Below, piece after piece: positions 1 to 8,497 of a stretch of DNA of 64,000 bases (positions within the stretch are counted from its first letter, which is position 1; each line of letters starts with the position of its first letter). Source of the DNA: an uncultured Lachnospiraceae bacterium (lineage in GTDB: Bacteria; Bacillota; Clostridia; Lachnospirales; Lachnospiraceae); the NCBI GenBank assembly GCA_946554445.1, contig CAMNSD010000026.1, positions 1-64,000 of the forward strand, read 5' to 3'. Position numbers and translations under genes: made by a program. The notes under the pieces are model-generated. The model was not told where the DNA came from. It ran no database searches and saw only the letters and a list, made by a program, of their open reading frames with translations.

Positions 1-299
1 TATAAGCCAATTGATAACCGAATTATTCTTTGATAATCTTGAATTATCCTTCATTTATCTATTAGTAATCAATTTTTTCAATACATATATCTTGTTAATT
101 ACGTCAAGCAGATTTCTCTCACATATTGAATCCCTATTGACACTCTCTGGAAGATTCGAGAATTCAGAAAACATTACTTCATATGTAGTATACAATTCAC
201 AAAAATAATGCTACGATAATATTAATCGGTTTACACATCCCTAATGCTCTCAGGAAGACCAATATCTTATACTAGTTTAATGACAAGGAGAAAAAAGAA
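1..299. other. AT-rich upstream region, no gene supported
   Basis: This stretch is visibly AT-rich and holds no convincing coding sequence. A 65-codon open frame at 11-208 has no ribosome site and no recognisable features. The only clear signal is AAGGAG at 285-290, nine bases before the ATG at 300, which serves the methyltransferase gene. A TTGACA at 137-142 has no good -10 partner at the usual distance, so I do not call a promoter. Confidence 0.5.
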
Positions 300-2471
300 A
301 TGGATACAAAAGAAATCTTATTGGAAAGTCTGGAAAAGTTCTGTACCAATACTTCAGGGAAATGTAAGAACAGTTTTTTTGAAAATTGGTTTACAAAAAA
401 TGGTAAAACGTACAACTTTATTTTTAAACAGAACCTATTTGTCACAAATCTTCAGTTCAGGGAATTGATTGATCTAATTCGTTTGAATGTTAAGAAGGGG
501 AGTGAGCGACCGCAGATTAATTTTATGACCACCAATGAGTTTATTGATCTGACATCAAATATTATAGAATCCTTTATAGATGAAAAAGCATTAAAAAATA
601 TTAGGGAGAAAAATATAGATGTATCAAAAATAAGGCGTGAACTAGGAACTATCTGTGAAAATTATGGCAGTTTGTTTGAGAACATCATTGTAATAGACGC
701 CTCTTATACGTCGTGTATCGTATCTGTGCCCAATGGCCTAGAACTTAATGTTCAGCAGATCTGTTTTCAATCAGGATATATCCATTCCTGCGGTGAAAAT
801 ATATATACAAGAAATATGAAAAAGGCTAAATATGACGCTTTGGTGGATAGGTTGAAAACATATTTGCAGGATTATAAAGAGCCGTTAAATTTTATCATGT
901 ATACGCATGAAGATTTTCCGATTAAAAATAAAATGTATGTAAATGATTTTCAGAAGCATGGACTTGACGAGATTAAATTTTATCTTGAAAAGTTTTACAT
1001 GCAGGACGTTTCTTTGATACAAGTGATGGAACGTCTGCGGAATGATACTCGGTTAGAAGGTAAGATCAAAATTATGGGAAAGGCGGAGGCAAAACAGAGT
1101 CATGCAGAGGAAAGTATTTGGATGATCATTGACCGCTCTATTGGAAGTGATCCGAAATATCCTGGGGATAAGAGGTATTATATTTGTTATAAGCAAATGT
1201 ATATCAATGAAAATCCTTTTCATATTTTTGATGAAGACAAACCAGGATGGATTAATCCGGTTACCATTCCGCATACACTAGTAGGGGCGATGATAAACAT
1301 AGGAAGAGGCGAATGGCCTAATAATGTGAAGGAAAGATACAGGGTGATCGATCCCTTTGTCGGATCGGGGACTACCGGTCTGGAAGTGCTAAAATATGAT
1401 GATATTGATTTTTGGGGCGGTGATAAGTGTGAAATATCACGAATGATAGCAAGAATGAATTTGCGATTTTTTGCCATGGATATTAAGGATCTGCAATACA
1501 TACAAGATTTAGTTTTGGCATATCTTGAAGGATTAAATACGGAAAAATATACAATGATTATGAAAGAGTTAAATATAAAGAAAGGGGGAGAGAAGGATAG
1601 TAAGAAGACGTTGGCAATTGGTATTCAATACCAGTTGTCGAGCATCCAAGGACAATTTAATGAAAAAGAGTTTGTGGGAAATTATTGTTCAATTGTAAAA
1701 GAATTGTCTAAAATTATAACAAGCAGGGTATCTGCCAAGGACAAAAAATATCTTACAGAGGAAAAAGTTGAATTTATTGCGCAATTATTTGTACTGTTGA
1801 CTTGGCGGGCATATAAGCATAACGAGTTTCGTTATGAGAAAGCGGAAGATTTTGATCTGACCAGCGACTCCGCAGAAGAATTTAAGGGGTTCCTATATAG
1901 ATTATTGTCATATATTCATTTGCGGGAGAGAGGCAAAGATGATATAATGGATGGAAATAACGAGGGGAGAATGGTGACGTACCTGGGGAAATATACTAGG
2001 GCATGTACCATCAACAGTAAGTTTATTTATCATAACATAAATGGAAGTGCGTCTCAGATACGGGACGGTATCGATGTAATAGATTTTTTGAAATCCTTTG
2101 AAGAGAGTAAAGTGGATTTGATTATTACAGATCCGCCTTATGGATTCAATACACCCGAAGAGAAACCCATTTTTTCTAAATTGTACATTAAGTTTATCAA
2201 TGCAATGGTGAGAACGATGGACAATGGCGGACAGATTATCATGTGCCTGCCGTCGGTTTCGTATTCAGGTAAAACGGTAAATGTTTTCGCACAGAAGGAA
2301 ATCGTAAGCCGGCAGTTTATGATAGCGGCACAGGAAAATAATATGTTTATTGCCGAAAACGAAGGAAACTTTCCGAAGCCTAGCGAGATTTATTCGTTCC
2401 CTTTTTATTGGGATTCGGAGAAGGCATTGAGAAGAGACATCGTGAGATTTCAATTTTTTAGGAAGAACTAG
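300..2471 (+). CDS. TRM11-like SAM-dependent methyltransferase with large insertion
   Basis: The 723-residue protein carries a Rossmann methyltransferase core. Motif I is DPFVGSGTTGLE (residues 351-362) and motif IV is DPPYG (611-615). The segment before motif I (NPVTIPHTLVGAMINIGR) resembles the P..ARAMINL lead-in of the TRM11/Trm-G10 and UPF0020 families, which methylate RNA; DPPY is also used by N6-adenine DNA methylases, so the substrate is open. About 250 residues separate the two motifs, far more than in a compact enzyme, so a helical insertion is likely. The first 340 residues match nothing I recognise. It starts at ATG 300 after AAGGAG. The radical SAM gene follows 17 bases downstream, suggesting one transcript. 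The gene is AT-rich compared with the sugar genes after it, a sign of transfer. Confidence 0.7.
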   Translation: MDTKEILLESLEKFCTNTSGKCKNSFFENWFTKNGKTYNFIFKQNLFVTNLQFRELIDLIRLNVKKGSERPQINFMTTNEFIDLTSNIIESFIDEKALKNIREKNIDVSKIRRELGTICENYGSLFENIIVIDASYTSCIVSVPNGLELNVQQICFQSGYIHSCGENIYTRNMKKAKYDALVDRLKTYLQDYKEPLNFIMYTHEDFPIKNKMYVNDFQKHGLDEIKFYLEKFYMQDVSLIQVMERLRNDTRLEGKIKIMGKAEAKQSHAEESIWMIIDRSIGSDPKYPGDKRYYICYKQMYINENPFHIFDEDKPGWINPVTIPHTLVGAMINIGRGEWPNNVKERYRVIDPFVGSGTTGLEVLKYDDIDFWGGDKCEISRMIARMNLRFFAMDIKDLQYIQDLVLAYLEGLNTEKYTMIMKELNIKKGGEKDSKKTLAIGIQYQLSSIQGQFNEKEFVGNYCSIVKELSKIITSRVSAKDKKYLTEEKVEFIAQLFVLLTWRAYKHNEFRYEKAEDFDLTSDSAEEFKGFLYRLLSYIHLRERGKDDIMDGNNEGRMVTYLGKYTRACTINSKFIYHNINGSASQIRDGIDVIDFLKSFEESKVDLIITDPPYGFNTPEEKPIFSKLYIKFINAMVRTMDNGGQIIMCLPSVSYSGKTVNVFAQKEIVSRQFMIAAQENNMFIAENEGNFPKPSEIYSFPFYWDSEKALRRDIVRFQFFRKN

Positions 2472-2488
2472 TGTAGGGGAGCAGTTGG

Positions 2489-3430
2489 ATGGAGAATTTA
2501 TGGCATAGGACGTTTCCGATTATCAAAGTGTACCAGAAAACCATGGATTACTCGGCCCGCAGTTGGAATAAGCAGTCGGTACGTAAGTATTTACTTGATT
2601 ATGATGGTGAGCGGATCATTGAGTGTATGCTCATTCTACATTATATGGATGAGGAAATACATGATTTAACAATTGAGCTGAGTAACATGTATAATTGCGT
2701 GGTAGGGTGCATGTTTTGTGCTTCGGGAAATCTAAAACAGTCTGTTAAAAAGCTAAAGAAAGAGGATTATGTTGCGCAAATAAACACCTGTCTGCAAGAC
2801 TGCCATATCAGTCCGGATACTTATCCAAATTTTTATGTGAGTTTTTATGGTATTGGGGAACCTTCCGTTGTATGTGAGGAAATAGGGGATATCATGCCTG
2901 TGATTGAGGAGAAATATCCGCATATTCGGTTTAATATTGCTACTTTTGGGTTTCATAGCGAATGTTTCGATGTATGGAAGAGGAGGTACCCGCATATTAG
3001 AACCTTGCAGATACCATATTATAGTGAGAAACCGGATATATTACATAAAATTGTCAGGAATTTACCGGAAGGATATGATTTTCAACATATTTTAAATAAG
3101 GCGTTGGGTTATAAGCAGGCAGTAAAGACCTGTAGAATAAAAATTAATTATATTGTCATACAAAATATGAATGACAGCAATGAGGATGTCGATGACTTAT
3201 TGAAGGTACTGGCCCCCTATTTAAAAGATGTCTGTATAAGAGTTTCTTATTTGAATTATACAAAAATTGGAAAGGACAATGGCTATTGTTCGGCATCGTC
3301 GAAAAGAATCCGGGAAATATATAATAGGATTATGGAAAAAGGTTTTGACTGTTATATATTTGGCTCAGAGGAGAATGTTGAAGTAGGCTGCGGGCAGCTG
3401 CTCCAGGATTATATTTCATCCAATTTATAA
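2489..3430 (+). CDS. RlmN/Cfr-like radical SAM enzyme, divergent
   Basis: A 313-residue radical SAM protein. The cluster motif CX3CX2C is C70-VVG-C74-MF-C77. GIGEPS at 121-126 matches the GMGEPL signature of RlmN/Cfr, and CGQL near the C-terminus (C301) matches the methyl-carrying cysteine of RlmN (C355 in E. coli). RlmN and Cfr methylate adenine 2503 of 23S rRNA. The second mechanistic cysteine, seven residues before the cluster (C118 in E. coli RlmN, C105 in Cfr), is Glu63 here. That cysteine resolves the enzyme-RNA adduct, so chemistry or target may differ. The protein is also shorter than typical RlmN (about 350-385) and lacks most of the N-terminal domain. It sits 17 bases after the methyltransferase and 26 bases before the cytidylyltransferase-like gene. 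Family call is firm; function is unknown. Confidence 0.78.
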   Translation: MENLWHRTFPIIKVYQKTMDYSARSWNKQSVRKYLLDYDGERIIECMLILHYMDEEIHDLTIELSNMYNCVVGCMFCASGNLKQSVKKLKKEDYVAQINTCLQDCHISPDTYPNFYVSFYGIGEPSVVCEEIGDIMPVIEEKYPHIRFNIATFGFHSECFDVWKRRYPHIRTLQIPYYSEKPDILHKIVRNLPEGYDFQHILNKALGYKQAVKTCRIKINYIVIQNMNDSNEDVDDLLKVLAPYLKDVCIRVSYLNYTKIGKDNGYCSASSKRIREIYNRIMEKGFDCYIFGSEENVEVGCGQLLQDYISSNL

Positions 3431-3456
3431 TAAACCCATAGAAAGTGTAAATCCAA

Positions 3457-4269
3457 ATGGCAGATCATAAAGATATTTCAGAATTAAAAGTCGTAATCCT
3501 GGCGGGCGGGGCCCAAAGTACCTTAAATGACGATACGGAGGGAATCCCCAAACCCATGGTGGATCTTGGCGGGAAACCGCTTCTTTGGCATATCATGAAA
3601 CAGTTTTCCAAACATGGATTTAAAGAGTTTATCGTGTGCGGTGGCTATCATGTAGACATGATCAAGGAATATTTTCAGGATTTTTATATTTATGAGTCGG
3701 ATATTACCGTGGATCTTGCGACAAATACCATAGAAGTCCACAAGAACAAGACCGAAGACTGGAAGGTTACGGTAGTGGATACCGGTCTGTTTTCTTCTAC
3801 CGGGCAGCGCGTCAGTATGATAGAGAAATATATTGAGAACGATACTTTTATCGTTACCTATGGTGACTGTCTGTCAGATATTGATTTCAGGGCGCTTGTG
3901 GATGAGCACAGCCAAGGAAATAAAGAAGCGACGATGGTGATGGCGAAGCCAACAGGGAGAAGTCAGCTTTTGCCGATCGATGAAAACGGGGTTTTTAAAT
4001 ATACGGGACAGGATACGGTGCAGAATGATACGGCATGGATCAATGCGGACTGTTTTGTATTTAAGAAAACAATTTTTCGCTTCCTGCAGGGGAATTATGA
4101 TCTTGAGAAACAATTGTTGAGAATACTTTCCGATAAAGATGAACTGGCGGTGTACCGTCACAATGGTTATTGGACGGCGATAGAGACCAGGAGAGATCTG
4201 GTGGCGGCTGAAAATCTATGGAACGCCAACATAGCGCCATGGATGCGGAATAGGGGTATGGAGTTATGA
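3457..4269 (+). CDS. Degenerate RfbF-like nucleotidyltransferase (tandem paralogue)
   Basis: A 270-residue nucleotidyltransferase closely related to its downstream neighbour and to glucose-1-phosphate cytidylyltransferase (RfbF). Shared blocks include KVVILAGG, PKPM, LWHIMK, CGY and IKEYF. The nucleotide-binding loop is altered: GGAQSTLNDDTEG replaces GGRGTRIGEESSL, so the usual GxGTR arginine is missing. The sugar-binding YGDGVSD is YGDCLSD, and NAGF is NADC. Lys32 of PKPM is kept. The protein may have another substrate, poor activity or a partner role. It overlaps the true RfbF by the four bases ATGA, so the two are translated together. The upstream ribosome site is weak (GAAAGTG). I infer a duplication followed by divergence. 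Confidence 0.75.
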   Translation: MADHKDISELKVVILAGGAQSTLNDDTEGIPKPMVDLGGKPLLWHIMKQFSKHGFKEFIVCGGYHVDMIKEYFQDFYIYESDITVDLATNTIEVHKNKTEDWKVTVVDTGLFSSTGQRVSMIEKYIENDTFIVTYGDCLSDIDFRALVDEHSQGNKEATMVMAKPTGRSQLLPIDENGVFKYTGQDTVQNDTAWINADCFVFKKTIFRFLQGNYDLEKQLLRILSDKDELAVYRHNGYWTAIETRRDLVAAENLWNANIAPWMRNRGMEL

Positions 4270-5036
4270 AAGTTGTGATTCTGGCGGGCGGCCGCGGAAC
4301 TAGGATTGGGGAGGAATCTTCCTTAAGACCGAAACCCATGATAGAGATCGGCGGCAGACCAATTCTATGGCATATCATGAAAACTTATTCCTACTATGGC
4401 TATCATGAGTTTATCATATGCTGCGGTTATAAGGGGCAGATGATAAAAGAATATTTCACGCACTATTATGTACGGCAGGCGGACAGCACCTTTTTATTGC
4501 AGGACAAGCAGACGGTGGTGCATGAGAGTCATGTGGAACCGTGGAAGGTGACGCTTGCCAACACAGGGCTTGAGACTTTGACGGCAGGACGAATCCTAAA
4601 GATACGGGATTATATTGATGGGGATGAGTTCTTCCTCACTTACGGAGACGGCGTCTCGGATGTGGATATCAATGCGCTTCTCGACTTCCATCATGAAAAG
4701 GGTTTGGTTGCGACCATCACGACTACGCAGCCTGCGGGGCGGTTCGGGGCAATCAAGATTGATCCACAGACTCGTCAGATAGAAAGTTTTAAAGAGAAGG
4801 CGCGCGTAGACCAGGCTTGGGTTAACGCGGGCTTTATGGTGATGAATACAAAGATATTTGATTATCTGGGAGACGGCAGTATGATGTTAGAGCGGGAACC
4901 GTTTGAGCGATTGGCTAGGGAGCGGCAGATGGCGGCGTACCGGCACGAGGGATTTTGGTCACCCATGGATACCATGCGTGATAAGGAGTATCTGGAGGAA
5001 CTGTGGGAACGGGGCGAGGCGCCGTGGAAACGCTAA
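4266..5036 (+). CDS. rfbF: Glucose-1-phosphate cytidylyltransferase
   Basis: A 256-residue enzyme that makes CDP-glucose from CTP and glucose-1-phosphate, the first step toward CDP-3,6-dideoxyhexoses. The loop LAGGRGTR near the N-terminus, PKPM, the catalytic YGDGVSD, WVNAGF and the closing GFWSPMDTMRDKEYL all match RfbF over the normal length. The gene overlaps the degenerate paralogue by four bases and is followed after 55 bases by rfbH. The order rfbF-rfbH-rfbG supports the call. Confidence 0.93.
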   Translation: MKVVILAGGRGTRIGEESSLRPKPMIEIGGRPILWHIMKTYSYYGYHEFIICCGYKGQMIKEYFTHYYVRQADSTFLLQDKQTVVHESHVEPWKVTLANTGLETLTAGRILKIRDYIDGDEFFLTYGDGVSDVDINALLDFHHEKGLVATITTTQPAGRFGAIKIDPQTRQIESFKEKARVDQAWVNAGFMVMNTKIFDYLGDGSMMLEREPFERLARERQMAAYRHEGFWSPMDTMRDKEYLEELWERGEAPWKR

Positions 5037-5091
5037 AACCGCAGAAATGCGTCTTGGATTGATTCTTATGAAGATAAATATGGAGGGCGTT

Positions 5092-6444
5092 ATGAATCAA
5101 AAAACAGAACAGCAGGCCAGGGAAGAGATTCTGCAGAAGGTCAGGGAATATTGTGATACTTATCACAATCAGAAACATTATCAGGAAGGAGACCGTATCC
5201 CTTATGCATCCCGTGTCTATGACAGTGCGGAAATGGTCAATCTGGTGGATAGTTCATTGGAATTTTGGCTGACTTCCGGCAGATATACGGATCAGTTTGA
5301 GAAAGGCATGGCGGACTATCTGGGCGTCAAATACTGTTCGCTGGTAAATTCCGGTTCTTCTGCGAATCTACTCGCGTTTATGGCTTTGACTTCGCCTTTT
5401 TTGGGAGAACGGGCGATCCGCAGGGGAGACGAGGTGATCACAGTGGCGGCGGGATTTCCCACGACAGTGGCGCCGATGATTCAGTATGGGGCTGTGCCGG
5501 TGTTTGTGGATGTGACGATTCCGCAGTACAATATTGACGTGAATATGTTGGAGGAGGCCCTTTCAGACCGGACGAAAGCGGTAATGATCGCCCATACGCT
5601 GGGGAATCCGTTTGACCTAAAGGCAGTCAGTGCATTTTGTAAGAAGCATAATCTGTGGTTGGTGGAGGATAACTGTGATGCGCTTGGTTCTGTATATACA
5701 TTGGATGGGAAGAGAGGGTTGACAGGGACCTTTGGAGATATTGGCACTTCCAGTTTTTATCCGCCCCATCATATGACCATGGGCGAGGGCGGAGCGGTCT
5801 ATACTAACAATCCACTTCTGCATAAGTGTGTGCGGTCTTTCAGGGACTGGGGCAGGGACTGTGTGTGCCCGCCCGGAAAGGACAATCTCTGTGGTCATCG
5901 GTTTGATGGGCAGTATGGGGAATTGCCGAAAGGTTATGATCATAAGTATGTGTATTCCCATTTCGGATATAATCTGAAGGCAACGGATATGCAGGCTGCG
6001 ATCGGCTGTGCCCAGCTTGAGAAGTTTCCTTCTTTTGTGGAACGGAGAAAATATAACTTTGCGAGGTTAAAGGATGGTTTGCTGGCGGCGGACCAGGATG
6101 GGCAAATTACGGATAGATTGATCTTGCCGGAGGCATGTGAGGATTCGGAGCCGAGTTGGTTCGGTTTCCCGATTACCTGCCGGGAAGGCATAAACCGTGA
6201 AAAGGTAGTGCGGTACCTGGAAGGACACGGTGTACAGACGCGTATGCTCTTTGCGGGGAACCTGACGAAGCATCCCTGCTTTGATGAGATGCGGACAAGC
6301 GGCGAGGGCTATCGTATTGTGGGAGAATTGAAGAATACGGACCGTATCATGGCCGATACTTTCTGGATTGGGGTTTATCCGGGTATGACGGATGAGATGA
6401 TTGATTATATGGTACGTATGCTGATTGAGGCTGTGAACGAATAG
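5092..6444 (+). CDS. rfbH: CDP-4-dehydro-6-deoxyglucose 3-dehydrase (E1)
   Basis: A 450-residue PMP-dependent enzyme that removes the C3 hydroxyl of CDP-4-keto-6-deoxyglucose. Two hallmarks separate it from ordinary sugar aminotransferases. The PLP lysine is replaced by histidine in SFYPPHHMTMGEGG (His226/His227). Iron-sulfur cysteines C257-x-C259-x7-C267, with C195 upstream, match the C-X57-C-X-C-X7-C pattern of E1. The frame is open further upstream, inside rfbF, but the ATG at 5092 has GGAGG at 5082-5086 and gives the usual length. E1 normally needs a reductase partner (E3) to complete deoxygenation, and none is seen in this window. The stop codon overlaps the GTG that could begin a longer rfbG. 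Confidence 0.93.
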   Translation: MNQKTEQQAREEILQKVREYCDTYHNQKHYQEGDRIPYASRVYDSAEMVNLVDSSLEFWLTSGRYTDQFEKGMADYLGVKYCSLVNSGSSANLLAFMALTSPFLGERAIRRGDEVITVAAGFPTTVAPMIQYGAVPVFVDVTIPQYNIDVNMLEEALSDRTKAVMIAHTLGNPFDLKAVSAFCKKHNLWLVEDNCDALGSVYTLDGKRGLTGTFGDIGTSSFYPPHHMTMGEGGAVYTNNPLLHKCVRSFRDWGRDCVCPPGKDNLCGHRFDGQYGELPKGYDHKYVYSHFGYNLKATDMQAAIGCAQLEKFPSFVERRKYNFARLKDGLLAADQDGQITDRLILPEACEDSEPSWFGFPITCREGINREKVVRYLEGHGVQTRMLFAGNLTKHPCFDEMRTSGEGYRIVGELKNTDRIMADTFWIGVYPGMTDEMIDYMVRMLIEAVNE

Positions 6445-6464
6445 TGACAGATAAGAGGTTATCT

Positions 6465-7556
6465 ATGTTGGATTTGGCGTTTTATCAAAACAAAAAAGTC
6501 CTGATTACCGGACATACCGGATTTAAGGGAACCTGGCTGTGCGCCCTGCTCTTACAGGCAGGAGCCGATGTGACCGGGTATGCCTTGGAACCGCCTACGA
6601 ATCCCTCTATTTTTGGACTGACAGAAATGGAGAAAAAGGTGCATTCCGTAATTGGGGATATCAGAGATCTTGCGCATCTTAAAGAGGTGTTTGATCAGGT
6701 ACGGCCGGAGATCGTCATCCATATGGCGGCCCAGCCTATTGTGCGGGAATCTTACAAAGATCCGGTCTACACCTATGAGACAAATGTGATGGGTACGGTG
6801 CATGTGTTAGAGTGTGTCAGGACTTGCGAGAGTGTAAAGTCCTTTTTGAATGTGACCACGGATAAGGTATATCTGAACAAGGAGTGGCCCTGGGGATATC
6901 GGGAAAATGAAGAACTGAACGGGTACGATCCTTATTCTAACTCCAAGTCCTGCTCGGAACTGGTGACGGAGTGTTATAAAAATTCCTTTTTTGGAGAAGA
7001 AAGCGGAGAGAAAGCGGCCATTTCAACGGCCAGGGCTGGCAATGTGATCGGCGGCGGGGATTTTGCCGTGGACAGGATCATTCCGGATTGTGTGCGTGCG
7101 GTCTTAAATGGTCAGGAGATTATTGTGCGCAATCCGTATTCGACTAGACCGTATCAACATGTGCTGGAGCCCTTGGCGGTCTATCTGATGATCGCGCAGA
7201 GGCAGTATGAAGATACAGGATATGCCGGGAACTATAATGTGGGGCCGGATGATGCAGACTGTTATACGACGGGTGAACTGGTCACATTGTTCTGTGATAA
7301 ATGGAATCAGCTTACGGGGAATGGGATTGGCTGGAAAAACGTATCGGACGGTGGACCGCATGAGGCGAATTTTTTGAAACTGGACTGTTCTAAATTGAAG
7401 AGTGTTTTTGGATGGAAGCCGGTGTGGAATGTGGCGCTGGCCATGGAAAAGATTGTGGAATGGACATTGGCTTATAGGCGGGGAGAGGATATTTATCAGG
7501 TGATGTGCAGACAGATTGGGGAGTTTGCGTCAATTTTTGCCTTAAAGGAATCCTAA
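6465..7556 (+). CDS. rfbG: CDP-glucose 4,6-dehydratase
   Basis: A 363-residue short-chain dehydrogenase fold enzyme that converts CDP-glucose to CDP-4-keto-6-deoxyglucose using bound NAD. The N-terminal dinucleotide loop is TGHTGFKGTW. The catalytic tyrosine and lysine lie in YDPYSNSKS, and AGNVIGGGDFAVDR is typical of RfbG. I chose ATG 6465, which has AAGAGG eight bases upstream, over the GTG at 6444 that overlaps the rfbH stop. Genes for the later steps (E3 reductase and a terminal ketoreductase or epimerase) are absent; the next gene is a broken defence relic. Confidence 0.92.
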   Translation: MLDLAFYQNKKVLITGHTGFKGTWLCALLLQAGADVTGYALEPPTNPSIFGLTEMEKKVHSVIGDIRDLAHLKEVFDQVRPEIVIHMAAQPIVRESYKDPVYTYETNVMGTVHVLECVRTCESVKSFLNVTTDKVYLNKEWPWGYRENEELNGYDPYSNSKSCSELVTECYKNSFFGEESGEKAAISTARAGNVIGGGDFAVDRIIPDCVRAVLNGQEIIVRNPYSTRPYQHVLEPLAVYLMIAQRQYEDTGYAGNYNVGPDDADCYTTGELVTLFCDKWNQLTGNGIGWKNVSDGGPHEANFLKLDCSKLKSVFGWKPVWNVALAMEKIVEWTLAYRRGEDIYQVMCRQIGEFASIFALKES

Positions 7557-7557
7557 A

Positions 7558-8352
7558 ATGAAATACAAAGTATTTATTAGCTACCGTCGTAGCAATGGCG
7601 GTCTGGAAAGGGCTAAGGATTTGTCATGGCGTGACCAAGCAAAACTTCCGGAATCCATGCGCGAATTGGGCTATTATAATGGGGTTGAGTATAACCATGC
7701 GTATTTGGATTCCACGGTGCAAAAGCTTGCTGGGTATTTAGGAAAAAGGCGGCATTTTTTCCATCACCAGATGTTTGGCAGGAAGAGCCTGGAGGCTAGG
7801 GCGGTCCAGTATTCTATTGCACAGCATGATTATTATACAGGGGACTTTGCAACAGCTTTAAAGACTTGTGAAGAAATCTTGGACACTACCGATGTTGCAG
7901 AAGATACGACGGCTGTCAGTGCGGTGAAACATCTACAGGCAAAAACTCAAGGAGGATTTGAGCAGGTATGGCGTTCAAGCAGTAATTGTTGATGAATATA
8001 ATCAGATGACTGAAATATTAAAGACAATTGAATGCTCTGTAAAAAGAAGAAATGTCTTTATATCAGGAAGTGCCGACAGATATGATGGTATCTGGAATCA
8101 GGCTTTGGCAAAGGTGTTATCAGTTCGTCCATTATTAACGGCGCTCTTTGTGAAATCTATGGGAGCAAATATAAGCATATGGAGGAATTCTTATGTTTAA
8201 AGCCCTTTCCGCAGAATATAGATGATTCTGATGAAAAGAGAGATAGCCATACGAAGTATAGGCGAACCATTCTGGTTGAGGCGGTTATGCGTGTGATTAT
8301 CGTTGTGTTTTCTATAAATTCTATGCTATACTATGCCCGTACAGCGTTGTAG
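7558..8352 (+). pseudogene. Frameshifted TIR/SLOG-like defence gene relic
   Basis: Three reading frames must be joined to follow one ancestral protein. Frame one (7558 to about 7955) starts with KYKVFISYRRSNGG, the first strand of a TIR domain, but nearly all of the TIR domain is missing and a helical stretch follows. Frame two (about 7958-8112) gives LSRYGVQAVIVDEY and then NVFISGSADRYDGIWNQ, resembling the opening of a SLOG nucleotide-binding domain. Frame three (8113-8352) gives GVISSSIINGALCEIYG and EEFLCLKPFPQ, matching how such SLOG domains continue, then decays to a stop. The breaks lie near 7955 and 8112. TIR plus SLOG-type proteins belong to NAD-linked antiphage defence; that assignment is from memory of the families. 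The gene begins one base after the rfbG stop. Confidence 0.55.
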
Positions 8353-8497
8353 CTGGGGAGAATACTTTTGGGATAGTAAGTAAGAATCATCAAGAACCAG
8401 CGCATTGTTGAGAGATTTTATAATCGGTATCGGATTGACATTTCTGCGAGATGTAGAGTTGGGTAAGATGATATTGATTAACGGGAAAGGGGAACTT
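8353..8497. other. Short non-coding gap before the VTC gene
   Basis: Between the end of the relic and the VTC-domain gene there is no supported gene. The frame of the VTC gene is open back to 8405, but the first good start is ATG 8498 preceded by AAAGGGGAA at 8486-8494. Confidence 0.4.

Noticed and set aside
11..208. 65-codon open frame before the methyltransferase
   Set aside because: No ribosome site, AT-rich composition gives chance open frames, and no family features are visible.
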